Shown here in pieces: positions 42,264 to 50,485 of a stretch of DNA of 64,000 nt (positions are counted from its first letter, which is position 1; the number at the start of each line of letters is the position of its first letter). Under the pieces are notes generated by a model. That model worked only from the letters and a program-made list of their open reading frames with translations. It was not told the origin of the DNA and ran no database searches. The translations under genes and the position numbers were made by a program. The DNA comes from Paenibacillus sp. (lineage in GTDB: Bacteria; Bacillota; Bacilli; Paenibacillales; NBRC-103111). The stretch is from the NCBI GenBank assembly GCA_031180825.1, contig JAPSLM010000009.1, forward strand, positions 62,001 to 126,000, written 5' to 3'.

Positions 42264-42368
42264 GATACGGGTACCTCCTGGAAAAGTCATGAGGATCCTT
42301 AAATGACGCTGGTATAATGTATTTAGGCAATCAACGGATTATATTTGCCCCCATAACAATAAAAACGT

Positions 42369-42797
42369 CTACAACGGTGTTGGTTTTTGAATAGGGTTAC
42401 CTGTCTGCTTTGGCTTAGGAATAAGCGTTTCTTCGAAATTTCCTTCTGCATTATTCCAAGTTATTTTTACTGTTTCGACTTCCCTCCAGTCTTTCAATAC
42501 TGTCCTTGTTTTAAGTTCCTTCATTTCCATGCCAAGATAATCCAATCCCGATAAAGTATTTGTTGTCACACTGTAGTTTGTATAAATGATGTCAAACGTG
42601 ACCTCTGCTCCAATCGGTTTCTTACCTATGTATTGAATACTCGGTATTTCTTGGTACTTTCCTTCTACTACTTTATAGAAAATCTCGATATTCCATTCGG
42701 ACGATGTGGCGGTAAGGGTTACGTCTTTTTTCTCGGAACAGCCAGTAAAAATGAGAAGGAAAAGAGGGAGCAATCCCCGAATAATGATCTTGACCAT
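42369..42797 (-). CDS. Lipoprotein (copy 2 of a duplicated pair)
   Basis: A 142-residue paralogue of the preceding gene: lipobox IFTGC with Cys20, then VTLTATSSEWNIEIFYKVVE and EIPSIQYIGKKPIGAEV. The two proteins are about two thirds identical, with the same length and C-terminal ending TWNNAEGNFEETLIPK. The start at 42797 has GGAGG at a long distance (14 bases). The head-to-tail arrangement indicates a recent tandem duplication. Confidence 0.7.
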   Translation of the reverse strand: MVKIIIRGLLPLFLLIFTGCSEKKDVTLTATSSEWNIEIFYKVVEGKYQEIPSIQYIGKKPIGAEVTFDIIYTNYSVTTNTLSGLDYLGMEMKELKTRTVLKDWREVETVKITWNNAEGNFEETLIPKPKQTGNPIQKPTPL

Positions 42798-43164
42798 GTC
42801 CCTGATTGATACCTCCCTGAAAAAAGCAGAAGTTTTCAAAAAAATAGCGCTAGAAGTCCTGAAAACGAGAAAAGCTTGAAGTTAAGTTATGTAGAAAATC
42901 AAAAAGTTTACAGATATCTACTTTGCTAACATTATAATACAACCCAAAGTTGTCCAAACCAGAAATAGAAAATAGTATTGAAACAACTACCCTCCGTCTT
43001 GCTTTTCCCTCGACAAAGCACCCGATAAAAGAATACATAAAAAAGAATGCAAGAATGGGGCTAAAAAAATACCCAATATAAACCCTATTTTTTCCTTAGT
43101 ATATCTCCCTTCGCTTCCCTAAGTGATATTCACTGTCGTTATATTCTTTCAGTCTGAACCACTG
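42798..43164. other. AT-rich intergenic region
   Basis: No gene seen. The stretch is AT-rich with TATA-like segments and separates the lipoprotein pair from the remnant at about 43165. The promoter of the lipoprotein genes is probably within it, but no single site stands out. Confidence 0.4.
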
Positions 43165-43455
43165 ATCTTGTTGGTACTACCTTCACTGCGCTATAGAGGA
43201 TTTCCGATATTCTATTCAGACGATACCGATAGCCTCCCCGCCCTTCAAGCCTTCCTCGAACGTGTGGAACGTGAACGGGCTGAAGCGGCTACTAAAACGC
43301 TTCCAACAAACAAAAAAATGCAAGAAGGCAAAGACACAACCTTGACTCGTTTGTATAAAGCGATGAAGGAGAACCCGGCAGCTTCGCAAAAAAAATTAGC
43401 CGAAATGCTAGGTGTCACGCAATCCAGAGTCAGTCAGTTGCGCAAGGATCATTAA
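43123..43455 (+). CDS. HTH fragment fused to remnant sequence
   Basis: A 110-residue open frame. Its first ~42 residues run antisense through the decayed lipoprotein copy and are not real protein sequence. From residue ~43 (LPALQAFLERVERERAEAAT) the sequence becomes coding-like and ends with a helix-turn-helix: SQKKLAEMLGVTQSRVSQLR. This end looks like the 3' part of a DNA-binding or replication-related gene whose 5' end was lost when the region recombined. No SD is seen before its ATG. It may not be expressed. Confidence 0.45.
   Translation: MIFTVVIFFQSEPLILLVLPSLRYRGFPIFYSDDTDSLPALQAFLERVERERAEAATKTLPTNKKMQEGKDTTLTRLYKAMKENPAASQKKLAEMLGVTQSRVSQLRKDH
43165..43245 (-). pseudogene. Decayed third lipoprotein copy
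   Basis: On the minus strand this stretch aligns with the signal-proximal part of the two lipoprotein genes: the equivalent of VSSEWNIEIFY appears with a stop codon in place of Trp and a frameshift after the Ile. Comparable bases on the plus strand are ACCTTC...TATAGAGGATTTCC versus ACCTTC...TATAGAAGATTTCG. It ends near 43245, where an unrelated frame begins. Confidence 0.6.
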
Positions 43456-43518
43456 GGCTTACCCCGCAGCCCTAAGCTTAAGGGGCATTCGGAAATAACC
43501 AACGCTTTACGGCAATCC

Positions 43519-44061
43519 TTACGACTCCCAAAAGAACACGCTTGGATATTCAACAACCCCTGAAACATGTTCAAGCGCATGTTCATCCAGCTCTAATGCC
43601 ATCAATGCTTCTTCCGGCAATTCAAAAGGGGCTTTGATCCCCCACAACGATGCATTTTTGAAGCCAAACTTCGGATAATATTCCGGATGTCCCAATACGA
43701 TAACGGAATGGTATCCGAGTTCTGTTGCTTTGTGCAAAGCTTCGGTAATTAAGAGCCTTCCGACGCCTTGATTTTGGTAATCCGGCAAGACCGAAACAGG
43801 AGCAAGAGCAAGGGATTCTACGCTTTGGTGGTCGCCGATAATTTTTATTTTACTTAAAAGAACATGTCCGACGATTGCTTTACTGTCTTGATTTATGGCT
43901 ACTAACGATAATTCGGGAATGAATACATCGGACTTTCTGATTCGAGCGACCAGTTCATGTTCTTTTTGATCGCTGAATTCCATACCGGCAAAAGCACGCT
44001 TTACCACTTCTTCCGTACTACGGTAATCCTCGGCTAATTCTTTGCGAATCATTATATTCAT
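43519..44061 (-). CDS. GNAT N-acetyltransferase (YhbS-like)
   Basis: A 180-residue single-domain acetyltransferase. Motif A is complete: LAPVSVLPDYQNQGVGRLLI, followed by the SVIVLGHPEYYPKFGFKNAS block that is characteristic of the YhbS group. The substrate is unknown. GGGGTGAT lies before the ATG. It is monocistronic by position. Confidence 0.88.
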   Translation of the reverse strand: MNIMIRKELAEDYRSTEEVVKRAFAGMEFSDQKEHELVARIRKSDVFIPELSLVAINQDSKAIVGHVLLSKIKIIGDHQSVESLALAPVSVLPDYQNQGVGRLLITEALHKATELGYHSVIVLGHPEYYPKFGFKNASLWGIKAPFELPEEALMALELDEHALEHVSGVVEYPSVFFWES

Positions 44062-44129
44062 CGTTACACATCACCCCATATTTCCATAGATCTCCTTTAT
44101 ACTCTGCCTCTGTCCGCATGGTTATCGCC

Positions 44130-44798
44130 TTAATCCGACGCCGTTTCCTCTTCATCCCGGCTCTGAATGACGAGCAGCAGGCCGTCCCGGATGCGAATGT
44201 GTCCGGCTTCGCCGAGCAGCAAGTTGCTGATGCCGAGCGATTGGCCGATCGTCAGCGTCGCCTCGTGCAGCGGGTACTGGAACCCTTCGAGCGTAATTCC
44301 CGCGACCTCGATGCTCAGCGGGAGCAGCGACACGTGAGTGAACCGGCTCCGGCTGACCGTTAGCGGTGCGCTGCCGTCCATCAGCATCAGCTCGTTGCAG
44401 GCGTCGGCGATGCGGCAGCGGATGCCTGCGGCCAAAGCCTTGCGCAGCAGATGGACGTTCGCGAGCGAATGGTCCCACCGGGTGCCAAGCACGCCGAGCA
44501 GCACGATCTCAGCGGCTTTTTGTTCGAGCGCCCAAGTGAGGGCCATTTCCGTGTCGGTCAAGTCTTTCCACACCGGATCGCAGGCGACGAACTCGCGGCT
44601 GGCCCGGCGTAGTTCCTCAAGTTCCGCCGAGCTAACAGAGTCGAAATCCCCCAGCGCCATATCCGGCCGGTATCCGTGCCGCACCAGAAAGAGCGCCCCG
44701 CGATCCGCCCCGACCAGCACATCGCCCGTGCGGATTTCCCGCAAAGCCCATCCCCCCAGCCGGCCTCCTGAGAAAATTAGAACCCGTTTCCGTTCCAT
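44130..44798 (-). CDS. thiN: Thiamine diphosphokinase
   Basis: A 222-residue enzyme that converts thiamine to thiamine diphosphate with ATP. Motifs: IFSGGRLGG (start), GADRGALFLVRHGYRPDMAL, GDFDS (metal and thiamine site), KDLTDTEMAL (a variant of DKTDTE), and GVLGTRWDHSLANVHLLRKA. The ATG at 44798 has AGGAGG 10 bases upstream; the frame begins 12 codons earlier without SD. Normal length for ThiN/YloS. It stands apart from rpe and rsgA, its usual neighbours in Bacilli. Essential cofactor supply. Confidence 0.9.
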   Translation of the reverse strand: MERKRVLIFSGGRLGGWALREIRTGDVLVGADRGALFLVRHGYRPDMALGDFDSVSSAELEELRRASREFVACDPVWKDLTDTEMALTWALEQKAAEIVLLGVLGTRWDHSLANVHLLRKALAAGIRCRIADACNELMLMDGSAPLTVSRSRFTHVSLLPLSIEVAGITLEGFQYPLHEATLTIGQSLGISNLLLGEAGHIRIRDGLLLVIQSRDEEETASD

Positions 44799-44947
44799 CC
44801 GTCCGCTGCCTCCTACAAACTTAGTGGAATCCATTATACCATGATTGCGAAAGAGAGAAACGCAGGCGAATTGAGATGAAGAGGGCGAGTAGGGTATAGT
44901 TTTGATAGAAGAGCAGCCAAGGCTGGAGAAAAGGGAGAGGACGGCAC

Positions 44948-45892
44948 GTGACCATTCGTCGGCGGTACGAAAATTTGGACGGCAGCCAAAACCGCAAAAA
45001 GCTGGCCCATCTGCGCCAATGGCGCAAGGAGCGCAAAGCGAAAATGAAAGATTTGTCCTACAGAGTGCCGCAGGCCGAAGAGCGGCAGTTGGATTACTTG
45101 CGCAGCAACCGGACGCAGACGACGGCTACTTGGATCGGGCACTCGACATTTTTGCTGCAGATGGGGGGCAAAAACCTGATCACCGACCCGGTCTGGGCGA
45201 CCCGGATGGGGCTGGAGAAGCGTCTTGCGCCGCCCGGCTTGCAGCTGGAGGAGCTGCCGCCGATCGACGCGGTGCTGCTGTCGCACAGTCATTACGACCA
45301 CATGCACCTGCCGACGCTGCGGCAGCTCGCCCGCGCCAACGCCGGAATGCAGCTGTTTGTTCCGGCCGGGCTGGGGGCCAAGCTACGCTCCTGCGGGTTT
45401 GCGCATGTAACCGAGGCCAACTGGTGGGAAGAGCTGCGGTTCGGCTCGCTGGAGCTGCATTTTGTCCCGGCGCAGCATTGGACGCGCCGCACGCTGTTCG
45501 ATATGAATACGTCGCATTGGGGAGGCTGGATCGTTCGGCCGACGAATCACGGCGGGGAGCGGCTCGCGATCTATTTTGCCGGGGACAGCGGCTATTTCCC
45601 GGGCTTCAAGCTGATCGGCGACCGCTTCCCGATCAAGTGGGCCTTGATGCCGATCGGCGCCTATGAGCCGGAATGGTTTATGTCCCAGCAGCACGTGAGC
45701 CCCGAACAGTCGGTTCAGGCGTTCCTCGACTGCGGGGCCGAGCTGTTCGTGCCGATGCATTACGGGGCGTTCCGCCTCGCGGACGACACGCCGCGCGAGG
45801 CGCTCGACCGTCTGCTCGCGGAATGGGCACGGCGGCAGCTAGAGCCGGAGCGGCTGCGGGTGCTGCATCACGGGGAGACGCTGCGGCAATAG
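44948..45892 (+). CDS. MBL-fold hydrolase (UlaG/NAPE-PLD-like)
   Basis: A 314-residue metallo-beta-lactamase-fold protein. HSHYDH at 113-118 is the HxHxDH metal motif, followed by a metal His in VPAQHWTRRTLFDMN, Asp in YFAGDSGYFPGF, and a late His in FVPMHYGAFRL, all as in the UlaG/NAPE-PLD-like branch. It begins at GTG 44948 with GGAGAGG upstream. A basic N-terminal segment (residues 4-35) may bind membranes or RNA. Divergent from thiN. Substrate unknown. Confidence 0.88.
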   Translation: MTIRRRYENLDGSQNRKKLAHLRQWRKERKAKMKDLSYRVPQAEERQLDYLRSNRTQTTATWIGHSTFLLQMGGKNLITDPVWATRMGLEKRLAPPGLQLEELPPIDAVLLSHSHYDHMHLPTLRQLARANAGMQLFVPAGLGAKLRSCGFAHVTEANWWEELRFGSLELHFVPAQHWTRRTLFDMNTSHWGGWIVRPTNHGGERLAIYFAGDSGYFPGFKLIGDRFPIKWALMPIGAYEPEWFMSQQHVSPEQSVQAFLDCGAELFVPMHYGAFRLADDTPREALDRLLAEWARRQLEPERLRVLHHGETLRQ

Positions 45893-45995
45893 CCGGGCGG
45901 GGTGGGAGGCGCTTGGCAGCCCGGGGCGAGTCCACGCGTTCAGCGCGCAGGCGTCACCCGGGGAAGCAGCCGTCCCTCCCGCGCAAACGGCAAAA

Positions 45996-46009
45996 TGAAA
46001 ACGCATTCT
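45996..46009 (+). promoter_or_regulatory. Candidate cre (CcpA) site before the carbohydrate regulator
   Basis: TGAAAACGCATTCT matches the TGWAANCGNTNWCA consensus in 12 of 14 positions and sits immediately upstream of a TTGACT hexamer (46009-46014), 60 bp before the regulator start. It would place the sugar locus under glucose repression. Confidence 0.4.
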
Positions 46010-46068
46010 TGACTTCGAGAGGCATTGCCCGTTATTTTGGAGGTAGACACGCGACCGAGGTGGCAGCC

Positions 46069-48393
46069 ATGCTCAACTATTTCATGAACCCGAAAAACGC
46101 CTTTTACCGCAAAAGCCTTGTCTTCGTCCTGCTGGTCGCCAGCGTGCCGACCGCGCTTCTGGCGTTCCTGACCTATTATGTCGGCGTCCGGCAAATCGAA
46201 CAGGAAGTGAACCGGACGCATGAGGTCCGGCTGGAGCAGACGGTGCTGCGAATGAACGATCAATTGAGCCAGCTTGAAAAGATGGTGACGATGTGGAAGT
46301 ACAACCCGATGCTGCAGCCTCCGCTGGGCGATATGACGCTTGAATCGTTCCAGCAGGAGATTGTGTTCACGCAGAAACTGGCCCGGACGCTGCTGGTGAT
46401 GAGCAACTCCAGCCCCTTGATCCGCGAAGTGCGCCTGTTCCTGCCCGATTCGTCCTTATACGTTTCGGCGCTAAACAGCAAAGTGGCGATACTGATCGAC
46501 AATCCGGAAGAAAATGAATTTTTCCGTTCGTTATTCCTGAAAGAAATGGAGCAGTATTGGACTTTCTCCCAAGGGTCGCTGGCGCTTGTGCAGACGATTC
46601 CGGACCGTTCTCCCTTCGGGTATCTGCTCGTCCAATTCAATGCGGCCGAGATGAACCGGCTGCTGCAAATGGACGGGGAGCTGCAGGGAGCGGCTTTTCT
46701 GCTGAAGTCGAATGGGGATTGGCTCGATGTGAACGTGACCAAGGAAGCGGAGAAGCACCGGTTCGAGTATTTTCTCCGCGACGAAGTGGCGAAGGAGACG
46801 GCTCAGGCGAAGTCGGGCTCGTTTTTCCGGGAATGGAACGGGGAGAAATACGCCGTTTCGTTCGGCACGCTGGAGAAGCACGGCTGGCAGTACGTCTCCG
46901 CCACCCCGGTTTCCAAGCTGACGCAGCCGGTCGTCAACACCTCCCGGGCGCTTCTGGCGGTCGGAGGGCTCGGCATCGCCGTCGCGGCCTTGATGTCTTG
47001 GATCGCCTCAAGAAGGCTTGTCCGGCCGATCGCCCGGGTGGTTCAGTTGTTCCGGTCGGACAAGCACGGCTTGGGCGACTTGAAGGCGCAGGACGAGCTG
47101 GAGCTCATCGAACGGCAGTGGCTCCACTTAAACAGCCAGAGCAAGCAGCTGCACGAACGGGTCGAGCAGCATCTGCTGACGCTCAGGGAATTGTTCTTGT
47201 TCCAGCTGATGAACGACCACTTGTCCCATCTGAACGAGGAGGAGCTGCGCCACCGGATGGAGCAATACGGATGGGAGCTCGGCGGCAGGGCGTTTGTGCT
47301 CATGAATATCCGGCTGCTCGGCTTTTCCAAACTGCAGGGCCGGTTCGGCGATGGGGACGAGCAGCTCGTGACGTTTGCCGCCGCCAACGTGATCGGGGAG
47401 CTGGCGGAGAAGCGGTTTGAGCAGTTCGGCGTCGTCAACGAGCAGGAGCTGTCCGTCAGCCTGCTGCTGCTCGTGCCGAAGGATGCGGACACGGGCGGCA
47501 TGCGGAAGCAGCTCCATGCGTTCAGCGAGGAGCTGATTCACTCGCTTCATGCCATTCTGCACATGAACCTGCTGGTGGGCCTGGCCAAGGAAACGGAGCT
47601 GCTGTCCGAGCTGCCGCGGGTATACGAACAGGTCGTCCGCTCGTTCGGCTACCGGAATTTGAACGAAATGAACCAGATCTTGGATTTGGAAAAATTGGTA
47701 GTCTACGACGCCCCGATTCTGTACCCCTTCTCCGCGGAGAAGGAGATGATCCGCCATATGCGCTCCGGCGACCGGGAAGCGGTCACGGGCGCGCTGGAGA
47801 CGTTTATGAAGGAGCTGACGGAGCACGGTCAGACCGAGATGCAGGTCCGCCAGGGCATGAACCAGCTGCTCGGAACGCTGCTGCACCATATGCTGCAGTC
47901 GGGCTTCAGCCCGCAGCTTTTATACCCGAATGTCGATTTGTACGAGCAGTTGAACCGTCTTCGCGAGCCGGACGAGATGGCTTCCTGGTTTCATGCGAAG
48001 TTAGGCGCTTACATGAGCGCGTTGTCGAACACGCTGAACGATACGCATGACCGGCTGATGCAGGAAACGGTCGAGAAAGTGAAGCAGTCGCTGACGGAGG
48101 AGTACGCGCTGGATATTTCGCTGGAGACGTATTGCGACCGGTACGGCATCAGCTTGTCCAAGCTCAGTGCCGGGTTCAAAGAGACGACCGGCGTCAATTT
48201 CATCGACTATTTGACCAAGCTGCGTCTGGATAAGTCCAAGGAGCTGCTGCTTTATTCGAACGAAAAAGTGAATGACATCGCTTATCGCGTCGGCTACCAG
48301 CCATCGTATTACTACCGCGTGTTCAAAAAACACGAAGGAGTGACCCCGACCCGATACCGCGAAATGTTCCGGAGCGATCCCCGCGAAGCTTAA
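46069..48393 (+). CDS. Membrane-bound AraC family sensor regulator
   Basis: A 774-residue regulator of the Paenibacillus YesN/AraC type: a membrane helix at residues ~15-39, an external Cache-like domain (~40-285), a second helix near 290-315 (ALLAVGGLGIAVAALMSWIA), a HAMP-like segment, a cytoplasmic coiled part and a C-terminal AraC HTH pair (ISLETYCDRYGISLSKLSAG and KVNDIAYRVGYQPSYYYRVF). The start at 46069 follows GAGGTGG; the open frame back to 45673 is shadow. It lies directly upstream of the sugar transporter genes and is their expected activator, sensing the sugar or the loaded binding protein. Confidence 0.92.
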   Translation: MLNYFMNPKNAFYRKSLVFVLLVASVPTALLAFLTYYVGVRQIEQEVNRTHEVRLEQTVLRMNDQLSQLEKMVTMWKYNPMLQPPLGDMTLESFQQEIVFTQKLARTLLVMSNSSPLIREVRLFLPDSSLYVSALNSKVAILIDNPEENEFFRSLFLKEMEQYWTFSQGSLALVQTIPDRSPFGYLLVQFNAAEMNRLLQMDGELQGAAFLLKSNGDWLDVNVTKEAEKHRFEYFLRDEVAKETAQAKSGSFFREWNGEKYAVSFGTLEKHGWQYVSATPVSKLTQPVVNTSRALLAVGGLGIAVAALMSWIASRRLVRPIARVVQLFRSDKHGLGDLKAQDELELIERQWLHLNSQSKQLHERVEQHLLTLRELFLFQLMNDHLSHLNEEELRHRMEQYGWELGGRAFVLMNIRLLGFSKLQGRFGDGDEQLVTFAAANVIGELAEKRFEQFGVVNEQELSVSLLLLVPKDADTGGMRKQLHAFSEELIHSLHAILHMNLLVGLAKETELLSELPRVYEQVVRSFGYRNLNEMNQILDLEKLVVYDAPILYPFSAEKEMIRHMRSGDREAVTGALETFMKELTEHGQTEMQVRQGMNQLLGTLLHHMLQSGFSPQLLYPNVDLYEQLNRLREPDEMASWFHAKLGAYMSALSNTLNDTHDRLMQETVEKVKQSLTEEYALDISLETYCDRYGISLSKLSAGFKETTGVNFIDYLTKLRLDKSKELLLYSNEKVNDIAYRVGYQPSYYYRVFKKHEGVTPTRYREMFRSDPREA

Positions 48394-48412
48394 CCGCTTT
48401 GCGGGTTTTTTT
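48380..48412 (+). terminator. Rho-independent terminator after the regulator gene
   Basis: CCCGCGAAGC / GCTTTGCGGG stem overlapping the stop codon region, T run. It separates the regulator from the transporter operon. Confidence 0.8.
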
Positions 48413-48430
48413 GCGCTGATCCGGCGTGTG

Positions 48431-48469
48431 TGCACTATTTTGCGGCGGACTGCACTTTTTTTTCGGGCG
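48431..48469 (+). promoter_or_regulatory. AraC-type direct repeats, exactly 20 bp apart
   Basis: TGCACTATTTTGCGG (48431) and TGCACTTTTTTTCGG (48451) are direct repeats with 13 of 15 bases in common; spacing is two helical turns. They lie about 30 bp upstream of the transporter promoter. A second pair AAGTCTACT/AAGTTTACT follows at 48473 and 48490. Such tandem half-sites are typical AraC-family operators. Confidence 0.55.
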
Positions 48470-48499
48470 AAAAAGTCTACTTGCCGTAAAAGTTTACTG

Positions 48500-48528
48500 T
48501 TGTCCGGCTTTCGGAGAGCGGATATAGT
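48500..48528 (+). promoter_or_regulatory. Promoter of the sugar transporter-hydrolase operon
   Basis: TTGTCC, 17-bp spacer and TATAGT, located 38 bp before the first permease start and just downstream of the AraC-type repeats. Confidence 0.6.
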
Positions 48529-48565
48529 CGAGCTACAGCACCCGACAAGCGAAGGAGGTTTGAAC

Positions 48566-49513
48566 ATGGAGCATGCGGTGGCGGACAAACGGCTGTCCGT
48601 CAGGAAAGCGTCTTTATTCAAAAAGCAGGCGTTACGAAAGCATCTCTGGTTTTATATGCTGGCGGCCCCGGGCATTGCGTACTTTATCATTTTTCATTAT
48701 GTGCCGATGTGGGGCGTGCTGCTGGCGTTTCAGGATTACAGCCCGTACCAGGGCGTGCTGGGCAGCGAGTGGGTAGGCTTCGAGCATTTCCGGCAATTTT
48801 TCTCGGAGCCGACGTTCTTTCAATTATTAAAAAACACGCTGCTGCTGAGCTTTTACAACTTGATTTTTTTCTTCCCCTTTACGATCGTATTGTCTCTTCT
48901 GCTTAACGAGGTTCGCTTCAGCTTGTACAAACGGCTCGTTCAGACGGTCGTATATCTTCCGCACTTCGTATCCTGGGTCATTATCGTCGGCATTACGTTC
49001 ATCTTTTTCGGGCCGTCGGGCGTGATCAACCACTATTTGGGGCAATGGCTCGATCAGAACGTTCCGTTCCTGATGAGCAGCGAATGGTTCCGCCCCTTAA
49101 TCGTCATGCAGCAAGTATGGAAGGATGCCGGGTGGGGCACGATCATTTTTATGGCAGCGCTTGCAGGAATAAACCCCGAGCAGTACGAAGCCGCGACGGT
49201 CGACGGCGCCAACCGCTGGCACCGGATCTGGCATATTACGCTTCCGGGAATTCGAAGTACGATCATCGTGCTGCTCATTCTGCGGCTCGGCTCGATCCTG
49301 GACTCGAACTTCATGCAGGTGTTCCTGATGTGGAACAACTTCAATGACGACGTGTCGAACGTGTTCGATCTGTATGTGTACAAAATGGGGCTGCAGCGGT
49401 TCGAGTTCAGCTTCAGTATCGCCGTCGGCCTGTTCAATTCGGTCGTCGGACTCATTCTGATGCTGACGGCGAACTTCGTATCCAAGCTGTTTAAAGAAGA
49501 GGGCCTATTCTAG
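48566..49513 (+). CDS. Sugar ABC transporter permease, LplB type
   Basis: A 315-residue inner-membrane permease with six helices. The EAA loop reads EQYEAATVDGANRWHRIWHI followed by TLPGI, for contact with the ATPase. The opening YFIIFHYVPMWGVLLAFQDY is characteristic of LplB/YteP permeases of the CUT1 family. GAAGGAGG is ideal for the ATG; the longer frame to 48428 is shadow. No ATPase gene is in the window, so a shared MsmK-type ATPase elsewhere is expected. Confidence 0.93.
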   Translation: MEHAVADKRLSVRKASLFKKQALRKHLWFYMLAAPGIAYFIIFHYVPMWGVLLAFQDYSPYQGVLGSEWVGFEHFRQFFSEPTFFQLLKNTLLLSFYNLIFFFPFTIVLSLLLNEVRFSLYKRLVQTVVYLPHFVSWVIIVGITFIFFGPSGVINHYLGQWLDQNVPFLMSSEWFRPLIVMQQVWKDAGWGTIIFMAALAGINPEQYEAATVDGANRWHRIWHITLPGIRSTIIVLLILRLGSILDSNFMQVFLMWNNFNDDVSNVFDLYVYKMGLQRFEFSFSIAVGLFNSVVGLILMLTANFVSKLFKEEGLF

Positions 49514-49523
49514 GAGGGGAATC

Positions 49524-50402
49524 ATGGGACTGAGGCTGCGCCGCATTTCCGTCTTTGATACCGTTAATCTGTTGTTTCTGCTTGTGCTGTGCTTGGCTGT
49601 CGTCATCCCGTTCTGGTACATGCTGACTGTCTCGCTCAGTCCTGTCAGCGAATCGCTCGGCGGCCGGTTTTATCTGATCCCGGAGCAGCTGAATTTCGAG
49701 GCGTACCGGTACTTGTTCTCGACCGACCGTTTCGTGCGGAGCATCGGGAATACGGTCTACATTACCGTGGTCGGGACCGCCGTCAACCTGCTGGTGTCGA
49801 TTACGCTGGCCTACGCGCTTTCCAAAAAAACGCTGCCCGGCCGGAAGCTGCTCCTGCTGATGATGCTCTTTACGATGGTATTCAGCGGCGGGCTCATTCC
49901 GAAATATTTGCTGATCAAGTCGCTTGGCCTGCTGGATAGTTATTGGGCCTTGATTTTGCCGGGCGCTACGAATGCTTTTACCGTACTGGTCATGAAGACG
50001 TTTTTTCAAAGCCTGCCGGAAAGCCTGGACGAAGCCGCCCGCATCGACGGGGCGGGAGAGCCGCGCATTTTGCTCTCCGTGGTCATCCCGCTTTCGATGC
50101 CGATCATCGCTACCTTTTCGCTGTTCTTTATGGTCGGGCACTGGAACGAATTTTTCGGGGCGATCATTTATTTGAGCGACAACGCCAAATGGCCGATTCA
50201 AGTGCTGCTGCGCCTGATGGTCGTTGCGGGTGAAGCCAACATCGCTTCCGAGAACAATCTGGATTTCGAGCTGGCCAGCAAGGTCGGCGACAATGTGAAG
50301 ATGGCGGCCATCATCGTCGCGATGATTCCGATCGTCGTCGTCTATCCTTTCCTGCAAAAGCACTTTGCCAAAGGAGCCATGCTCGGCTCGATTAAAGAGT
50401 AA
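49524..50402 (+). CDS. Sugar ABC transporter permease, YtcP/LplC type
   Basis: A 292-residue permease partner of the preceding gene, six helices. Its EAA motif is ESLDEAARIDGAGEPRILLS. The VNLLVSITLAYALSKKTLPG segment is typical of YtcP/LplC. Ten bases separate it from the preceding gene; SD GGAGGGG. Together they form the membrane channel for oligosaccharide uptake. Confidence 0.93.
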   Translation: MGLRLRRISVFDTVNLLFLLVLCLAVVIPFWYMLTVSLSPVSESLGGRFYLIPEQLNFEAYRYLFSTDRFVRSIGNTVYITVVGTAVNLLVSITLAYALSKKTLPGRKLLLLMMLFTMVFSGGLIPKYLLIKSLGLLDSYWALILPGATNAFTVLVMKTFFQSLPESLDEAARIDGAGEPRILLSVVIPLSMPIIATFSLFFMVGHWNEFFGAIIYLSDNAKWPIQVLLRLMVVAGEANIASENNLDFELASKVGDNVKMAAIIVAMIPIVVVYPFLQKHFAKGAMLGSIKE

Positions 50403-50485
50403 CCGGGGGAGGGGATCCATCCGAACGATTCGAGCTTGCCATACAGCCTGTCCTTATTCCAAGACGATGAGAGGGGTTTTCTACG

